Below, piece by piece: positions 6,113 through 8,133 of a stretch of DNA of 8,133 nt. This stretch comes from an uncultured Bacteroidota bacterium (GTDB lineage: Bacteria; Bacteroidota; Bacteroidia; UKL13-3). The first letter of the stretch is position 1; every line of letters begins with the position of its first letter. The notes beneath the pieces are model-generated. The model saw only the letters and a list, made by a program, of their open reading frames with translations. It searched no databases and had not been told where the DNA came from. The translations under genes were made by a program, and so were the position numbers. The stretch is taken from positions 1-8,133 of the forward strand of contig CAIUEQ010000026.1 in assembly GCA_903898215.1 (NCBI GenBank). Reading direction: 5' to 3'.

Positions 6113-7144
6113 ATGAGAAACCGATTTACAAATAAAAAAGATATCATCATTCGTCATAGCATCATCATGCTGATGTCGGTTTTTTTTGGTTACCTGAGCA
6201 CACTTCAAAGAATTGATCAAAATCCTGAAACAGTTTTCATTCATTCTTTTGTGATAAATTTTATTTACATCTCCATTATTTGGAATGTAAATTTATTGTT
6301 CATGTTTTTATTCGACAGAAAATTTGAATGGGATAAACATTTACGTTTTAAATTAATTGTGAATGCAATTTTTGCAATTTTATTACCGGTTTTGGTTCAT
6401 GTGATTTTTAGTATTTCAGTATTCCCAATCGTTCAAGATTCTGCTTGTCACTTGGGTTCTAAAGAAAATTTATCTTACTTATTGGTTTCAGTTTCCATCA
6501 CACTTTTAGTAAATAGTATTTTTGTTGCGATAGAATTTTTTCAGTTCTGGAAAAAATCTTTAATGGAAAAAGAACAGTTAAAACGTGATTCAATTTCTGC
6601 AGAATTTGAAACGTTAAAAAATCAAATCAATCCGCATTTTTTATTCAACTCGCTAAATACCCTTTCGAGTTTGATAGATGAAAACCCAAAAACTGCAAAC
6701 GAATTTGTTCAAAAACTTTCAAGTGTATATCGATATGTACTTACGCAAAAAGATAAAGAAACAGTGAGCTTGCGAGAAGAAATCAATTTTATTGACTCGT
6801 ATTTATTTTTAAATAAAATTCGTTTTGGCGAGAATATTTCCTGCAAAATTGATGTGCCTGAAATTTATTTAGAAAAAAAAGTTGCTACACTAACATTGCA
6901 AATGCTTATAGAAAATTGCATCAAGCATAATATCATTTCTCAGAGCAAACCATTGCATATTGAAATAAAAATTGATGATGCGATGATCGTTGTAAAAAAC
7001 AATCTGCAATTAAAAACAGTTCCAAACGAAAGCAACGGAATCGGATTAAACAATATCGTTCATCGGTATCAGTTTTTAAGTAGCATAGCTGTTGAAATGA
7101 TCAAGAATGAAACTGAATTTATTGTTAAAATCCCTCTCCTATAA
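6113..7144 (+). CDS. LytS/YehU-type sensor histidine kinase
   Basis: Inner-membrane sensor kinase of the His_kinase family (PF06580 type) that normally pairs with LytTR regulators. The 343 residues begin with about four membrane helices (about 15-34, 45-69, 79-105, 119-143) joined by short loops. No large periplasmic domain is present, so sensing is probably in or at the membrane. A short coiled linker (about 145-170) leads to the phospho-acceptor motif NQINPHFLFNS with H175, then the ATPase part with an N-box (LQMLIENCIKHN, 262-273) and a short G-box (NGIGLNN, 308-314). All catalytic motifs are intact. The ATG at 6113 fits, with an A-rich upstream stretch and no Shine-Dalgarno. It ends 2 bp before the regulator gene, so the pair is probably translationally coupled. 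The stimulus is unknown. Confidence 0.93.
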   Translation: MRNRFTNKKDIIIRHSIIMLMSVFFGYLSTLQRIDQNPETVFIHSFVINFIYISIIWNVNLLFMFLFDRKFEWDKHLRFKLIVNAIFAILLPVLVHVIFSISVFPIVQDSACHLGSKENLSYLLVSVSITLLVNSIFVAIEFFQFWKKSLMEKEQLKRDSISAEFETLKNQINPHFLFNSLNTLSSLIDENPKTANEFVQKLSSVYRYVLTQKDKETVSLREEINFIDSYLFLNKIRFGENISCKIDVPEIYLEKKVATLTLQMLIENCIKHNIISQSKPLHIEIKIDDAMIVVKNNLQLKTVPNESNGIGLNNIVHRYQFLSSIAVEMIKNETEFIVKIPLL

Positions 7145-7146
7145 AA

Positions 7147-7905
7147 ATGAATATTCTGATCATAGAAGATGAAGCCCCTGCATTGAACCGTATAAAAAAA
7201 ATGGTGATGGAGGTTGAGCCCAACTCAGTAATTATTGGCACTGCCGATAGTATTGAATCGGCTGTAGCATTTTTCTCAAAACATCAAAACATTGAACTTG
7301 CTTTGATGGATATTGAACTTGCCGATGGACAAAGTTTTGAGATTTTCAATCGGGTATCAATCACCTGTCCGGTAATTTTTACAACTGCTTATGATGAATT
7401 TGCATTGAAAGCTTTTAAAGTTAACAGCATCGATTATTTATTAAAACCGATAGATAAAGATGAACTAAAAAAAGCATTTGAAAAATTTAAAAACTTCACT
7501 CAAAAAAATTCATTTGATGAACGATTAAAAAATTTGCTTCAAAATTTACAGGAAGAAAAAGTAAAATATAAAAATCGTTTTTTAGTAAAGCTGGGACAAA
7601 AACTGATCTCGATCTCCGATGATGAAATAGCGTATTTTTTTTCACAAGATAAATTGTGTTTTGTACTTACAAAATCTTCAAATAAGTATGTGGTAGATTA
7701 TACTCTCGAAGAACTTGCAAAGATCTTACAACCCGAAAAATTCTTTCACCTTAACCGAAAAACCATTGCTTCAATTTCTGCTATCAGTGATGTGCATACT
7801 TATTTTAATGGAAAACTAAAAGTTGAACTGCTTCCAAAATTTGAAGAAGAAACTTTAGTAAGTCGCGAAAAAGCTACCGAATTTAAAGAGTGGTTGGGTA
7901 GGTGA
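7147..7905 (+). CDS. LytTR-family DNA-binding response regulator
   Basis: Cytoplasmic two-component regulator of 252 residues, the usual size. Receiver domain, about 1-118: acidic pair D8/E9 in IIEDEAPAL, phospho-acceptor D55 in LMDIEL, T80 in FTTAYDEFA, and K100 in YLLKPID. A linker (about 119-142) leads to the LytTR DNA-binding domain, about 143-252, with RFLVKLGQKL, the IAYFFSQDKL strand and FFHLNRKTIASISAI (199-213), where Bacteroidota relatives commonly have FxRxNRxxI. Partner kinase: the gene ending 2 bp upstream. LytTR domains bind paired direct repeats, and the pair at 3635-3669 is the obvious candidate target. No standard terminator follows; a palindromic repeat begins 11 bp after the stop codon. 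Confidence 0.95.
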   Translation: MNILIIEDEAPALNRIKKMVMEVEPNSVIIGTADSIESAVAFFSKHQNIELALMDIELADGQSFEIFNRVSITCPVIFTTAYDEFALKAFKVNSIDYLLKPIDKDELKKAFEKFKNFTQKNSFDERLKNLLQNLQEEKVKYKNRFLVKLGQKLISISDDEIAYFFSQDKLCFVLTKSSNKYVVDYTLEELAKILQPEKFFHLNRKTIASISAISDVHTYFNGKLKVELLPKFEEETLVSREKATEFKEWLGR

Positions 7906-7916
7906 TTTTATAATGC

Positions 7917-8033
7917 GCTTTGTTTCCTCGCTACTCTCGGAATGACAATCCACGCATAACTTTAGGGCGCGCGATGCGCGCCTTCTTCTCACTTTTTACT
8001 CTGTCATTCCGAACGAAGTGAGGAAGCTGATTT
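7917..8033 (+). repeat. 117-bp palindromic tandem repeat, unit 1
   Basis: Non-coding. TCGGAATGACA (7937-7947) and TGTCATTCCGA (8002-8012) are perfect 11-bp inverted arms. Outer arms TTCCTCGCT (7924-7932) and AGTGAGGAA (8017-8025) pair at 8 of 9 positions. Between them sits a very GC-rich hairpin, GGCGCGC-GAT-GCGCGCC (7966-7982), unlike the AT-rich surroundings. The GTCATTCCGA...GAGGAA arm resembles a dispersed REP/MITE-like palindrome common in Bacteroidota. The hairpin, followed by a pyrimidine-rich run (7982-7998), could slow or end transcription of the upstream operon. Confidence 0.85.
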
Positions 8034-8133
8034 GCTTTGTTTCCTCGCTGCTCTCGGAATGACAATCAGCGCATAACTTTAGGGCGCGCGATGCGCGCCT
8101 TCTTCTCACTTTTTACTCTGTCATTCCGAACGA
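8034..8133 (+). repeat. 117-bp palindromic tandem repeat, unit 2 (cut by window end)
   Basis: The 100 bases seen match 7917-8016 with three substitutions (7933 A to G, 7951 C to A, 7952 A to G). The GC hairpin is repeated exactly at 8083-8099 and the inverted arms at 8054-8064 and 8119-8129. The last 17 bases of the unit lie beyond the window, and more units may follow. Arms alternate in orientation, so the right arm of unit 1 can also pair with the left arm of unit 2. Confidence 0.85.

Noticed and set aside
7917..8133. CRISPR array
   Set aside because: The repeat unit is 117 bp with near-identical content throughout; there are no short repeats separated by unique spacers.

Overview
The window looks like a chromosomal segment of a low-GC member of the Bacteroidota (Bacteroidetes), plausibly a Chitinophagales- or Sphingobacteriales-like lineage. 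The grounds are: a BT_3928-type DoxX/MauE-like membrane protein next to shikimate kinase; an Mrp protein with a Bacteroidota-style C-terminal half; a TonB-dependent receptor with an N-terminal carboxypeptidase-regulatory-like domain; a LytS/LytTR-type two-component pair; a TTG-N19-TAnnTTTG promoter; and A-rich start regions without Shine-Dalgarno sequences. All genes that I can support lie on the + strand.

Layout. 2-829 is the 3' part of a membrane protein gene that starts before the window. 855-1382 is aroK (shikimate kinase), whose start lies inside an array of 7-bp AAAC-type repeats. 1383-1563 is a non-coding stretch holding phased A-tracts and a good Bacteroidota promoter for the HU gene (1564-1836), which ends in a clear intrinsic terminator (1854-1888). 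1963-3638 is an iron-sulfur carrier cluster: mrp followed by two tandem, clearly duplicated Nfu-domain genes. 3639-3728 is a regulatory gap with two identical 10-bp direct repeats spaced exactly 21 bp. 3729-7905 is a three-gene operon-like unit: TonB-dependent receptor, LytS-type sensor kinase and LytTR-type response regulator, with gaps of 23 and 2 bp. 7906-8133 is non-coding and holds a tandem 117-bp palindromic repeat that runs off the window end. No gene-free stretch exceeds 300 bases.

How the genes work together. The first six genes are mostly core functions (aromatic amino acid synthesis, nucleoid structure, Fe-S cluster delivery). The part most likely to repay study is the receptor-kinase-regulator unit. 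The response regulator carries a LytTR DNA-binding domain, and LytTR proteins bind pairs of direct repeats about 21 bp apart. Just such a pair lies upstream of the receptor gene. I infer a self-regulated nutrient-uptake circuit; its substrate and signal cannot be told from sequence. I found no CRISPR array, rRNA, tRNA, transposase or obvious defence system.
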